Below are positions 25,485 through 34,209 of a stretch of 64,000 nt of DNA, one piece after another. A program made the position numbers and the translations under genes. Every line of letters starts with the position of its first letter. The stretch's first letter is position 1. The notes below the pieces were generated by a model that worked only from the letters and a program-made list of their open reading frames with translations, was not told the DNA's origin and searched no databases. The stretch is from Bradyrhizobium daqingense (GTDB taxonomy: Bacteria; Pseudomonadota; Alphaproteobacteria; Rhizobiales; Xanthobacteraceae): assembly GCF_021044685.1 (NCBI RefSeq), contig NZ_CP088014.1, positions 6,248,001-6,312,000 of the forward strand, read 5' to 3'.

Positions 25485-25945
25485 GACTTTGTCTCCTTCA
25501 CAGGTGGCTTTGTCCGCTTAACTCGGCCGCTCCAAGCGCGTTCCTGCCTTGGGCAAACATGCCGCGGCTCGATCATCACCGTCGCGGACATTTTCTCAAA
25601 ATGGACGCTAACGGGCACTACAGGCGAAGGAAAAAGATCGAGGTCCGAGGATGTGACTTCTACACTTTTCGCGCGGGCGAGGTGATCCGCAAGGACTCGC
25701 CTTGTGTCAGCCTAAGGACGCACATGTCCGAATGTGGCCCGATGCTGCCCAGCTCGTTGCTAGCCGCGCGTCCGCTATCGAGTGTAAACCGGAAGCGGCT
25801 TCCGGCGGTTTAGACAGCCGAGTTTGACCCAAAGCCGTCCTGCACCACGCACCGCATTTGCGACGCAACATTTGCACACGCTGTGGGTACAACCATCGAA
25901 ACGTGATACTCTGCGCCCATCGTCCTCTAGCTTGATGAGGAACGA
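25485..25945. other. intergenic region with an NTF2-like remnant
   Basis: Promoter space for the PRC-barrel gene (minus) and the TrpX-like gene (plus). It also holds a short reading frame resembling the C-terminus of an NTF2/SnoaL-like protein (listed separately). Nothing else is recognised. Confidence 0.5.
25601..25699 (+). pseudogene. remnant of an NTF2/SnoaL-like gene
   Basis: The 33-residue stretch MDANGHYRRRKKIEV...GCDFYTFRAGEVIRKDS matches the usual last strands of NTF2-like proteins (a strand, then F-x-F-x-x-G-x-I-x-R-x-D). There is no N-terminal two-thirds upstream and the frame continues into unrelated sequence, so this is probably a decayed fragment. Short length keeps confidence low. 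Confidence 0.35.
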
Positions 25946-26914
25946 ATGAAGCGGCGGGAGTTCATAGCGGGCACCGCGGCAATACTCGTTTCGCCAAGGC
26001 GTTCGGGGGCGCAGGGGACGCCTCGGCGAATTGGTTTCCTCGGCGCTTGGGCGGATGAGCCGGCTCGCGATCCAGCTCACGCCGCATGGCTCAGGGGCTT
26101 GCGCGAGAAGGGCTGGATCGAGGGCAAGAACCTGCTTGTCGAATATCGTTATGCCCGGGATCGACTGCCAGCTTTAGCCGCCGAGTTGATCGCTCTAGCT
26201 CCCGATCTGCTAATTGCCTCCGGGCCGGCAGCAGCCCTAGCCCTGAAATCAGCAACTGCTACCATTCCGATTGTATTCGTGGCTGTGTTCGATCCCGTGG
26301 GGCTTGGCCTCGTCCGAAGCTTGTCGCATCCAGGCGGCAACATCACGGGCCTTGCGACCACCGCGGGAGTGGCGGTCGCAAAACAAATAGAAATCCTCCG
26401 CGAACTGGTCCCTGGCGCCTCGAAGGTTGCGATCCTGGTCAATCCGGATAACCCCATGCACCGGTTGGCATTAGCCGAGGAGATACCCCGCACAGCGCGA
26501 GAGCTAGGCGTGGCTCTGCCGATTGTCGAGGCGACCAAGGCCGAAGAACTCAACAGTGCCTTTGCCTCGGCCTCCGCCCAGCACGCCATGGCAATCATTG
26601 TCCTTGGCGATTATCTGACTGTTTTCGAGTCTCCGCGAGTTATCGCACTTGCGGCCGAACATCAACTGCCCGCGATTCATCTCTTTCGGCAATTCGCCAA
26701 GGACGGATTGGTCGTCTACGGTCCTGATTTGGCCGACATCTGGCGTCGTGCAGGCAGCTATCTCGATAAGATCCTCAAAGGCACCAAGCCTGCCGATCTG
26801 CCGGTAGAGCAGCCAACCAAACTCGAGCTCGTAATCAACATGAAGACTGCCAAGGCGCTTGGTCTCACAGTGCCGCCCTCGCTGCTCGCCCGTGCTGACG
26901 ACGTGATCGAATGA
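25946..26914 (+). CDS. ABC transporter substrate-binding protein, TrpX/COG2984 family
   Basis: 322 aa. The N-terminus begins KRREFIAGTAAILVSPRRSGAQG, a Tat-like signal for export. The mature protein has the family pattern PRRIGFLGAW, GWIEGKNLLVEYRYA, PDLLIASG, PIVFV, DPVGLGLVRSLSHPGGNITGLA. Bradyrhizobium genomes carry dozens of such orphan binding proteins. No permease or ATPase gene is adjacent, so the ligand and partner are unknown. Confidence 0.9.
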   Translation: MKRREFIAGTAAILVSPRRSGAQGTPRRIGFLGAWADEPARDPAHAAWLRGLREKGWIEGKNLLVEYRYARDRLPALAAELIALAPDLLIASGPAAALALKSATATIPIVFVAVFDPVGLGLVRSLSHPGGNITGLATTAGVAVAKQIEILRELVPGASKVAILVNPDNPMHRLALAEEIPRTARELGVALPIVEATKAEELNSAFASASAQHAMAIIVLGDYLTVFESPRVIALAAEHQLPAIHLFRQFAKDGLVVYGPDLADIWRRAGSYLDKILKGTKPADLPVEQPTKLELVINMKTAKALGLTVPPSLLARADDVIE

Positions 26915-27475
26915 CGCGCAGTTTGCTGCGATGCATGAGTCCGGATTTGGCCCGAATGCGAAGTCCGGGCAGTGTCCCATGTGCCAAAAGACGCCCGGCA
27001 ACATGGAGTCTTTTTGCAGCTGTTGGGCGGATAGCGCGGTGGCTGAACTCCCCCGCGAGACGCGCCAGTATCTGTATGTAATTTGGATCCACCCAACGGA
27101 TTTCAATTTTAAAGAGCCGATGCCCGCGCGCGATCTTGCGTCAGTCGATGAGGAGCGGTGGGGACCGTGGCAACGGAAGACAGCTGCCGCCTGTACTCAA
27201 GTTCAGAACAGGCCTCTGCCAAAATCAAAGTAGGCCACTCCGGGTTAAAAAGTGGCCAGTAGGCACGAGTCCGCTCTTGGCCCGTAGCGGACCTTAGCTC
27301 AGAGCGCAGTGTCGTCTGAGTGTACCGCAACGCGGTTATTCTCCGGGAGACCGAACGCCGCATGAAGGCTAATTGACCTTTGATCCTGAGCCGCCGTTCA
27401 GACGTGGCCATTGCTAAAAACCGGACAGATCCGTCCAAGCGACCGGCAAAGTGCCAGCCATGCTCATGCACCTCA
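26915..27475. other. intergenic region without a recognisable gene
   Basis: Short frames on both strands lack family features and good translation signals. A small inverted repeat GTCCGCT...AGCGGAC surrounds TTGGCCCG near 27270-27295, a motif style scattered near binding-protein genes in Bradyrhizobium. The base composition is lower in GC than the flanks, suggesting decayed DNA. Confidence 0.45.
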
Positions 27476-30400
27476 TTAACTAGCGGCATCTCGGGTCTTC
27501 GGCTCGGAGCTGGCAGTGATCTCGCGAAGTGTTGCTCTGGCAGCCTGAAGATCCGCTGTCCCAAAACCCTCGGTGAATTGGCTGTAGAGCGGGATGAGCA
27601 GGTCGTGAGCCTCGTCGTACCGACCTTGTTCGTTCCACAAGCGTGCAAGGCGTGTCGCTGCGCGCAACTCCCACAGCTTGGCGCTCTGTTGTCGCGCAAC
27701 TGACGCCGCTTGTCGGAACCGTGCTTCCGCAGCGGCCGGGTCGGCCTTCGGCAGCCGAAGCATCAGCTCGCCCCTCACCCGATTAAGTTCGGCCTCGAAC
27801 CATCGCTCGCCGGTTTCCTCCACCCGGTTCAGCGTTTCGTCAATAAGATCCAAGCCCTCGTCGATTGCGCCGGACCGAGCGTGGACCTCACTAAGCAGAC
27901 TTCTGAAATAGGGCACCAGGAAGCCCGCCCCGGTGGCCTGCCACATCGCAAGTCCGTCTCGGATTTGCGCTATACTAGCCCTATAATCCCCAGCTTCGCC
28001 CAGCGTCCAACCGCGAATGATTGCGCCGGCCCCGAAAAAGTGCGGGGAGTCCTGCTCTGCTGCAAGCGCGATCAGCGAATTCGCCTGATCTCCAGCCTCG
28101 TGTGGGTCTTGGCGGAGCTGCGACAGAATGCAGCCGTAAAGCAGGGCATAGCCAAGGGTGTTGCGGTGAGACAACTCCTTCGCATCTGTCGAAGCCTCTT
28201 CGCTTCTCGCCCGGGCCTGCTCGGGATGGCCGAGGGCGAACAGTGCCCAGGATAGAACGGATAGGCCCGCCACCTTTGGATCCTGCGCGAAGAGGAAGGC
28301 AAGCGAGCGATGGGTCGCCGGATCGTAAAGAGCGAGCGTCCGCTCCAGATGAGCTCGCGCGGCCACTAAGTCGCCGCGAAGCAATTCAGCGGTTCCGACG
28401 ATGCGGTTACCGACGGTTTCCGCGGCAACATCGTTCTGTGCCTGCGCGCGATGGAGTAATTCCTCGCCTGCCGTTCGACCGGCCTCGAGCTCCGCCCTCA
28501 CGACGTGAAAAACCCACTCCCCATAGAGCACAGGGAAGAGCCGCGACGTGTCGCCGAGGCACTCGCACAAGCTTCGGGCACGTGCGTTGGCCCGCCCGAC
28601 CTCCGGCGCGGCCCAGCCCTTCGAAGCCATCAGGGCGACACCGAGGGCAACCTGCAGTTCGAGTTCGCGACGCCATCGCGCGGCGTCATCGGGGAGATTA
28701 GGGATTAGCTCGAGCCCCTTGGTCAGTTGCGTGACTGCCTCTGCCGTTGCCGAGCGCGCGATCTCTGCTTGCCCTGCCCTCAGCCAATAATCGATCGCCG
28801 GTTCGGCCAGCCCGGCCTCTGTGAAATGATGGGCCAGAAGCTCCGGTTGTGCCTGCACCGTCTCCGGAAAATGCTGCTCGATCGCGGCGGCGATCCGGGC
28901 GTGCAAGCGCTGCCGCTTCGGACGCACCAAGGTCGCATAAGCGGTGTCCTGCACAAGTGCGTGCTTGAAGCTGTAGGTCGCCTGAGGCGGCGTCCCGCGC
29001 CGGAACACCAGGCCCGAGTCGACGAGGTCGTCCAACGCCGGCTGAAGGTCATCCTCCGGCACTGCGGCCGTCATCGCGAGCAGCTCGTGCGAGAACTCCC
29101 GGCCAATCGCGGCCGCGACCTGGGCCACTTCACGGGCCGGAGCGAGCCGGTCGAGCCGGGCCAACAGCGACTCCTGGAGCGTGGTTGGGATCGCCATCGG
29201 CGGCAGCGGCCCTGCGAGCGCATAGTGGTCGCCCTCATCACGGAGCAGATTGGTCTCCAACACGGTTCGCGTCAGCTCCTCGACGAACAGGGGCACGCCA
29301 TCCGTCTTGGCGACGATCTGGTCGAGCACCGCAGGAGGCAGCGCCTTGCCGCCGCTCACCCGCTCGACCATGGCGGCACCCTGCCGGCGGCTCAACCGGC
29401 TGAGGGTCAGCGCGGTGACATGGGCATAGCGCATCCAGGGCGGCTCGAACTCGGGTCGGAAGGTGATGAGGACGAGAACGGAGGCCCCTTGCACCCGGTC
29501 GACCAGGAGATCGAGCAGCTCGAGCAAGGTCGGATCTGCCCAGTGCACGTCCTCGTAGAGGGCGAGGACAGGCCGCTGCCTTGCGAGGCCCAGCACTTGA
29601 TTGACAAGTTCCTCGAGCGTCCGCTCCTTCTGCCGATGTGGGCTCATGTCGAGCGGCGGGTAGCGCGCACCCGTCTCGAGCGACAGCAATGCCGCGAGCA
29701 GCGGCGCCACCTCGGTGACATCATCGGTCGATAGCGCAAGCAGCGCCTCGAGGTTGTCGAGCCGCGTTGCCGCGGGATCGCCCGCGGCAAAACCCGCCGC
29801 GCGCTCCAGCAGGCCGATCACAGGATAAAGCGGGCTGGTCTGATGGTGCGGCGAGCAGTAGTGGCTCAGGGGCGTATGCGGCTCATTCTCAAGCCGCCCG
29901 CGCAGCGCCCGCAAGAGGCGCGACTTGCCGATGCCGGGTTCGCCCGCCAGCAGCACCACCTGGCCTTCACTTTCCTTGGCTCGCTCCCAGTGATCGAGCA
30001 GCAGGCCGATCTCATTTTCGCGGCCGACAAGCGGCGTCAGACCCGCCCCGTGCAAGGCCTCGAACCGGCTCTCGGCGGCGCCTTCCCCGACCACCCGCCA
30101 CGGGCGTACCGGTACGGGAAATCCTTTCAATATCTGCATGCCAAGCTCGGCGAGTTCGAACAGCCCGCCAACGAGCTCCCGGGTGCGAGCGGAGATCACC
30201 ACCGTGCCCGGGTCGGCCAAGGCTTGCAGCCGCGCCGCGAGGTTCGGCGTGTCGCCGACCACCGTCTCCTCCCGCGCCGCGCCTTCGCCGATCAATTCGC
30301 CGACAACCACCGGGCCGGTCGCGATACCGACCCGGGCCGCCAGTTTCTCTCCATGCGCCGATTCCAGGCTGTGCACCGCCGCGACTGCAGCGAGGCCGGC

Positions 30401-30886
30401 CCGTACCGCGCGTTCGGCCTCATCCTCATGGGCGCGAGGAAAACCGAAATAGGCCAGCACACCATCCCCCATGTACTTTGCCACGTACCCTTCGAACCGC
30501 GCGATCGCGCCGGTCACTACGCTCTGATAGATCCGCAGGACTTCGGCCATTTCCTCCGGATCGAGGCGCGCCGCGAGGGCGGTCGAGTCGACCAGGTCGA
30601 CAAACATCACCGTGAGCTGGCGGCGCTCAGCCTCGGGTGCAAGCCAAGCCTTTTCGGAGATAGCGGCGGGTGCGGACGTGGCAGGAGTGGTGGCCGAAAT
30701 TGAGACGGCACGCAGGTCAGCAATGGCGGCGAGCAGCTTGCGGCGATGGCCGATCGAGGCGACGCCGAGCCCGATTAAATCCTCGGCGGTGAGATCGGCG
30801 AGGACCCCGGCGTCAACGTCGTTCTCGCGGAACGCCTGCTCGTACTGTCCCAGCCCCAAACCACGCAGCCAGGCCGCGACGTCCAT
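27476..30886 (-). CDS. SAM / class III adenylate cyclase / AAA ATPase / TPR protein
   Basis: 1136 aa multidomain signalling protein. Residues 1-60 form a SAM domain (WLRGLGLGQYEQAF). Residues about 85-270 form a class III nucleotide cyclase with both metal-binding Asp (MFVDLVDST and YMGDGVLAYFG), so catalysis looks intact. An AAA/NACHT-like ATPase follows with Walker A GEPGIGKSR and a long DNA-helicase-free winged region. The last 450 residues are TPR-like helices. This architecture (LuxR- or TPR-coupled cyclases) is expanded in rhizobia; cAMP output in response to a protein or ligand input is inferred. It stands alone on the minus strand. Confidence 0.92.
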   Translation of the reverse strand: MDVAAWLRGLGLGQYEQAFRENDVDAGVLADLTAEDLIGLGVASIGHRRKLLAAIADLRAVSISATTPATSAPAAISEKAWLAPEAERRQLTVMFVDLVDSTALAARLDPEEMAEVLRIYQSVVTGAIARFEGYVAKYMGDGVLAYFGFPRAHEDEAERAVRAGLAAVAAVHSLESAHGEKLAARVGIATGPVVVGELIGEGAAREETVVGDTPNLAARLQALADPGTVVISARTRELVGGLFELAELGMQILKGFPVPVRPWRVVGEGAAESRFEALHGAGLTPLVGRENEIGLLLDHWERAKESEGQVVLLAGEPGIGKSRLLRALRGRLENEPHTPLSHYCSPHHQTSPLYPVIGLLERAAGFAAGDPAATRLDNLEALLALSTDDVTEVAPLLAALLSLETGARYPPLDMSPHRQKERTLEELVNQVLGLARQRPVLALYEDVHWADPTLLELLDLLVDRVQGASVLVLITFRPEFEPPWMRYAHVTALTLSRLSRRQGAAMVERVSGGKALPPAVLDQIVAKTDGVPLFVEELTRTVLETNLLRDEGDHYALAGPLPPMAIPTTLQESLLARLDRLAPAREVAQVAAAIGREFSHELLAMTAAVPEDDLQPALDDLVDSGLVFRRGTPPQATYSFKHALVQDTAYATLVRPKRQRLHARIAAAIEQHFPETVQAQPELLAHHFTEAGLAEPAIDYWLRAGQAEIARSATAEAVTQLTKGLELIPNLPDDAARWRRELELQVALGVALMASKGWAAPEVGRANARARSLCECLGDTSRLFPVLYGEWVFHVVRAELEAGRTAGEELLHRAQAQNDVAAETVGNRIVGTAELLRGDLVAARAHLERTLALYDPATHRSLAFLFAQDPKVAGLSVLSWALFALGHPEQARARSEEASTDAKELSHRNTLGYALLYGCILSQLRQDPHEAGDQANSLIALAAEQDSPHFFGAGAIIRGWTLGEAGDYRASIAQIRDGLAMWQATGAGFLVPYFRSLLSEVHARSGAIDEGLDLIDETLNRVEETGERWFEAELNRVRGELMLRLPKADPAAAEARFRQAASVARQQSAKLWELRAATRLARLWNEQGRYDEAHDLLIPLYSQFTEGFGTADLQAARATLREITASSEPKTRDAAS

Positions 30887-31184
30887 GGGCTCATCTCCCC
30901 GCTCGGCCGTCCTCAGACGCCGTCAGAGTAGTTACTCCAGTCTATCTCAAAATGGCGTGCGGTGGGCGCGGTGAAACGTCACGAGTTGACTGTGAGGAAA
31001 GCCAGCTTCTGTCCCGTTGCCTTACGTTCCGATAACCGTCGAAGACGTGAAGAGTGCAGCATCCATGGGCATGGCCGACTTGGCCAAGGACGTGCTGCCG
31101 GGGGGCTGAGGTGCGACCCTTGCGCTTATGGCGTGACATTCGGGCCAATTCGGCAACAAACTCCTCGTCTCCGGCAACATCGCC

Positions 31185-31659
31185 TCACCCCCGCCGTGAC
31201 AAAAACTCCAGCACGCCGGTCTTGTAGACCTTGTCGCCGAACGCGCGCATATGATCGCGGTTGGGGATGTCGAGCACTTGCGCGCCCGGGATGCCCGCGC
31301 CGAATGCGCTCGCACTTCCCGCAACGTCGTCGGCCGTGACCGCGATCAGCACCGGCACCTCGATGCGCGCGGCCTGCTGTCTCGTCATCTGGTCGCGCGC
31401 GCCGTGGAAGCACGCGGCGAGTGCGCGATGGTCGGAGCGGGTCTGGTCGGCGAAGGCGCGAAAGGTGCGGCCCATGGGATCGGTGACGTCGTCCAGCGAG
31501 GGCGCCTCCAGCGCCTTCGCGACATTCTCGCCGGGGCCGGAGCCCTCGATCAGGCCGCCGATGCCGATGCCGCCGAGGATCGCCGAGCGCAGGCGATGCG
31601 GCTCATTGAGCGCGAGCCACGCCGTCATCCGTCCGCCCATCGAATAACTCCATGATGTC
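31185..31659 (-). pseudogene. truncated second copy of an alpha/beta hydrolase gene
   Basis: The 3' part of the complete hydrolase at 33287-34042 is repeated here with roughly 90% identity by eye. It covers the GYSMGGRM nucleophile-elbow region to the final LEFLSRRG and includes the flanking GCCTCACCCCCGCCGTGAC. The N-terminal oxyanion half is missing. One extra base near 31650 breaks the frame before SYSMGG, and homology stops near 31659, where an inverted repeat begins. The remaining 150 codons are open but cannot give a full hydrolase. Confidence 0.85.
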
Positions 31660-31661
31660 AA

Positions 31662-31745
31662 ATTACGGTAACAGTGCACAAATCTCCGCGCATCTGACGG
31701 CTCTGGTCAGGCAAATTGGTGCACTGTTACGTAGTTTTGCGTAAT
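31662..31745. repeat. 84-bp element with nested inverted repeats at a breakpoint
   Basis: GTAACAGTGCAC at 31668-31679 is repeated in inverse at 31719-31730. Outside it, ATTACG (31662-31667) is matched by CGTAAT (31740-31745), with nine unpaired extra bases on the right. It begins at the exact end of the truncated hydrolase copy, as expected for a recombination or transposition scar. No recombinase gene is present. Confidence 0.7.
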
Positions 31746-31801
31746 CTCCGTGTCTCACCTAAAGGTGCAGCCCAGCATCGTCACCGTAGTTTCGAAACTG
31801 T

Positions 31802-32215
31802 TCACGTCGCCTTGGCGACCGCGAACAGGCGGAAATCTTCGAGCGCCGCGTGTCGATGCGGGGCGACTTCGCGCCGGTAGGTCTCGGTGTCGACGATCGA
31901 GCGGAAAGTGGCGAAATCGCCGTATTCGTTGAGCGCCACCTCGTCCCAGCGTTCGCTTGGCGAGCCGACGAGGCTCGCCAGGACCGGGACGGAAAACACG
32001 CGCACGAGCGGCTTCCCGGCCGCGAGACGGCGGAATGCCGGCCTGTAGCGTTCATCGAACGCTTCGCGGCCCGAGCAGGGCGCAGCATCGAATCCGTCCT
32101 CGTAATGCGCTTGCGCGCGGTAGCGTATCAGATTGAGCATAAAGATCGGCTGGCCGGCTGGAATCGCCCGCTCGGCGGCATCGAGGGCTTGCAGAGTGAT
32201 TTCCATCAGGGTCAT
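31802..32215 (-). CDS. DUF1330/EthD-like dimeric alpha-beta barrel protein
   Basis: 137 aa. GGGAAG lies 4 nt before the ATG at 32215. The pattern IFMLNLIRYRAQAHYEDG...REAFDERYRPAFRRL...VRVFSVPVLASL...WDEVALNEYGDFATFRSIV is that of small ferredoxin-like barrel proteins (DUF1330, antibiotic monooxygenase superfamily). The substrate is unknown. It is divergent from the LysR gene by 106 nt and is its probable target. Confidence 0.8.
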   Translation of the reverse strand: MTLMEITLQALDAAERAIPAGQPIFMLNLIRYRAQAHYEDGFDAAPCSGREAFDERYRPAFRRLAAGKPLVRVFSVPVLASLVGSPSERWDEVALNEYGDFATFRSIVDTETYRREVAPHRHAALEDFRLFAVAKAT

Positions 32216-32321
32216 CGGACTTCCCGGATTTATAGCGCTGCGGAATGCGCGCTGACGCTCGCTGCTAGCCGTTGCCGGACGACCCTTGTAGTGACCCTGC
32301 GGCCATGATTATGTGGACTGA

Positions 32322-33257
32322 ATGTCCACAACAACTTTCCCTCCCGATCTCTCACGTCTCCTCGCCTTCGTCCGCGTCGTCGAGGCGGGTTCCTTCGCAG
32401 AAGCCGCGCGGCGGGCGGGGACGACGACCTCGGCGATGTCCAAGGCGGTCGCCCGCTTCGAAAAGGCTCACGGGTTGCGGCTCCTGCATCGCTCCACCCA
32501 TTCGTTGGCGCTGACCGAAGAGGGCGACAGGCTCATGACGGCGGGTCGCGCGCTGGTCGAAAGTCTCGCCCGCGTCCAATCCGCGCTCGGCGACGTCGCG
32601 CGCGACGATGGCGGTCGGGTGCGCGTGACCGCCCCCGCCTCCTTCGCCCGCGCCTGCATCCTGCCGCGACTGCCCGCGTTCCTGCGGGAGCGGCCGGAAA
32701 TCGAGATCGAGGTTAAATTCCGCAACGAGATCCTCGATCTCGCAGCGGAAGGCGTCGACATCGCTATCCGCTCGGGGCCACTCGACCGCGCGCCGGGCCA
32801 TCAGGCACGGCGGCTTTGCACGTTCTCCTGGATCGCTTGCGCCTCGCCTGTCTATCTGAAGGCGCGCGGCGTGCCGGTCACGCCTTACGAGCTTGCCGCG
32901 CACGACCATGTCGGCTTCCGCAATCCCGCGACCGGTCAGATCCTGACTTGGCGCTTCGCCGACCCGCGCGGCAAAGGACCCATTCGCGTCACGCCCAAGC
33001 CCAAGCACATTTGCGACGACGCGCATGCTACGCTCGACTTGATCACGAGCGGCTTTGGAATTGGCTGGGGGCCAGCATGGCTCGTCACCGAAGACCTTCG
33101 CGCCGGCCGGCTGGTCGAGGTTCTGGAGTCTTGGCGCGTCCCAGGGGAACCCTTATGGATGGTGCGCACCTCGGGCCGCCGCCCTCCCCTGCGCACGCAG
33201 CGCGTGATGTCATTCCTCAACACGCTTCCCGCCGCGTTCAGCGACAAGGCAGCGTAG
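32322..33257 (+). CDS. LysR family transcriptional regulator
   Basis: 311 aa. The HTH lies at residues 5-65 (LAFVRVVEAGSFAEAARRAG, TTTSAMSKAVARFEKAHG), followed by the substrate-binding domain with two Rossmann-like lobes. The effector is unknown. Divergence from the DUF1330-like gene suggests that it activates that gene. The pair sits between the complete and the truncated hydrolase copies, so it probably arrived or rearranged as a unit. Confidence 0.92.
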   Translation: MSTTTFPPDLSRLLAFVRVVEAGSFAEAARRAGTTTSAMSKAVARFEKAHGLRLLHRSTHSLALTEEGDRLMTAGRALVESLARVQSALGDVARDDGGRVRVTAPASFARACILPRLPAFLRERPEIEIEVKFRNEILDLAAEGVDIAIRSGPLDRAPGHQARRLCTFSWIACASPVYLKARGVPVTPYELAAHDHVGFRNPATGQILTWRFADPRGKGPIRVTPKPKHICDDAHATLDLITSGFGIGWGPAWLVTEDLRAGRLVEVLESWRVPGEPLWMVRTSGRRPPLRTQRVMSFLNTLPAAFSDKAA

Positions 33258-33286
33258 GCGAAGACCCCTCTTGGCCCTTTGCCGCC

Positions 33287-34042
33287 TCACCCCCGCCGTG
33301 ACAAAAACTCCAGCACGCCGGTCTTGTAGACCTTGTCCCCGACCGCGCGCATGTGATCGCGGTTCGGGATGTCGAGCACTTGCGCGCCCGGGATGATCGC
33401 GCCGAGCGCGCTCGCGGAGCCCGCGACGTCGTCGGCGGTGCCGACCGCGATCAGCACGGACACCTCGATGCGTGCGGCCTGCTGCCTCGTCATGAGATCG
33501 CGCGTGCCGCGCAGGCACGCGGCCAGCGCACGATGGTCGGAGCGGGTCTGGTCCGCGAAGGCGCGGAAGGTGCGGCCCATAGGATCAGTGACGTCGTCCA
33601 GCGAGGGCGCCTCCAGCGCCTTCGCGACATTCTCGCCGGGGCCCGTGCCTTCGATCAGCCCGCCGATGCCGATGCCGCCGAGGATCGCCGAGCGCAGGCG
33701 ATGCGGCTCATTGAGCGCGAGCCACGCCGTCATCCGCCCGCCCATCGAATAGCCCATGATGTCGGCCTGCGGGATGGCGAGATGATCCATCAGCGCCAGC
33801 ACGTCGCCGGCCATGACGGGAATCGAATATTGCGCGGGCTCGTAGAGCTTGGCGCTCTCGCCGTGGCCACGATTGTCGAGCGCGATGACGCGGCGGCCGT
33901 TCTTGCGCAGCTCCGAAACCCAGGTCGGATAGACCCAGTTTACGTTCTTGCTGGAGGCAAAGCCGTGCACGAGGATGATCGGCTCGCCCTCGCCTTCGTC
34001 GAGATAGGCAATTTCAACGGCGCCGTTGTTGAAGCTCGGCAT
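33287..34042 (-). CDS. alpha/beta hydrolase
   Basis: 251 aa from the ATG at 34042 (an adjacent ATG at 34045 is equivalent). It shows the oxyanion loop HGFASSKNV, DNRGHGES, the nucleophile elbow GYSMGG (Ser), and a late Asp and His (NRDHMRAVG) completing the triad. It is a cytoplasmic esterase/lipase-type enzyme of unknown substrate. The 3' 465 bp are duplicated as a fragment at 31185-31659. Confidence 0.92.
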   Translation of the reverse strand: MPSFNNGAVEIAYLDEGEGEPIILVHGFASSKNVNWVYPTWVSELRKNGRRVIALDNRGHGESAKLYEPAQYSIPVMAGDVLALMDHLAIPQADIMGYSMGGRMTAWLALNEPHRLRSAILGGIGIGGLIEGTGPGENVAKALEAPSLDDVTDPMGRTFRAFADQTRSDHRALAACLRGTRDLMTRQQAARIEVSVLIAVGTADDVAGSASALGAIIPGAQVLDIPNRDHMRAVGDKVYKTGVLEFLSRRG

Positions 34043-34083
34043 CATCAGTTCCGGAGGTCTCGAGGGGGGACAAGCCGATCTTA

Positions 34084-34161
34084 GAGCACGATCCGGAAAG
34101 TTGTGCAGCGGTTTTTGCGCGCGGCACACGCGGAACGCGTTTGCGTGGAGATCATGTGCTC
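34084..34161. repeat. degenerate rhizobial GAGCATGATCCGGAAA-type repeat
   Basis: GAGCACGATCCGGAAA at 34084 and GATCATGTGCTC ending at 34161 form imperfect inverted ends around a CGGTTTTTGCGC core. This matches the abundant palindromic element of Bradyrhizobiaceae intergenic DNA, here with several substitutions. Confidence 0.65.
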
Positions 34162-34209
34162 AAACAATAGCCTGGAGCGCGGCTCCGAATGACCGCAATC
34201 TGGTCGCGT

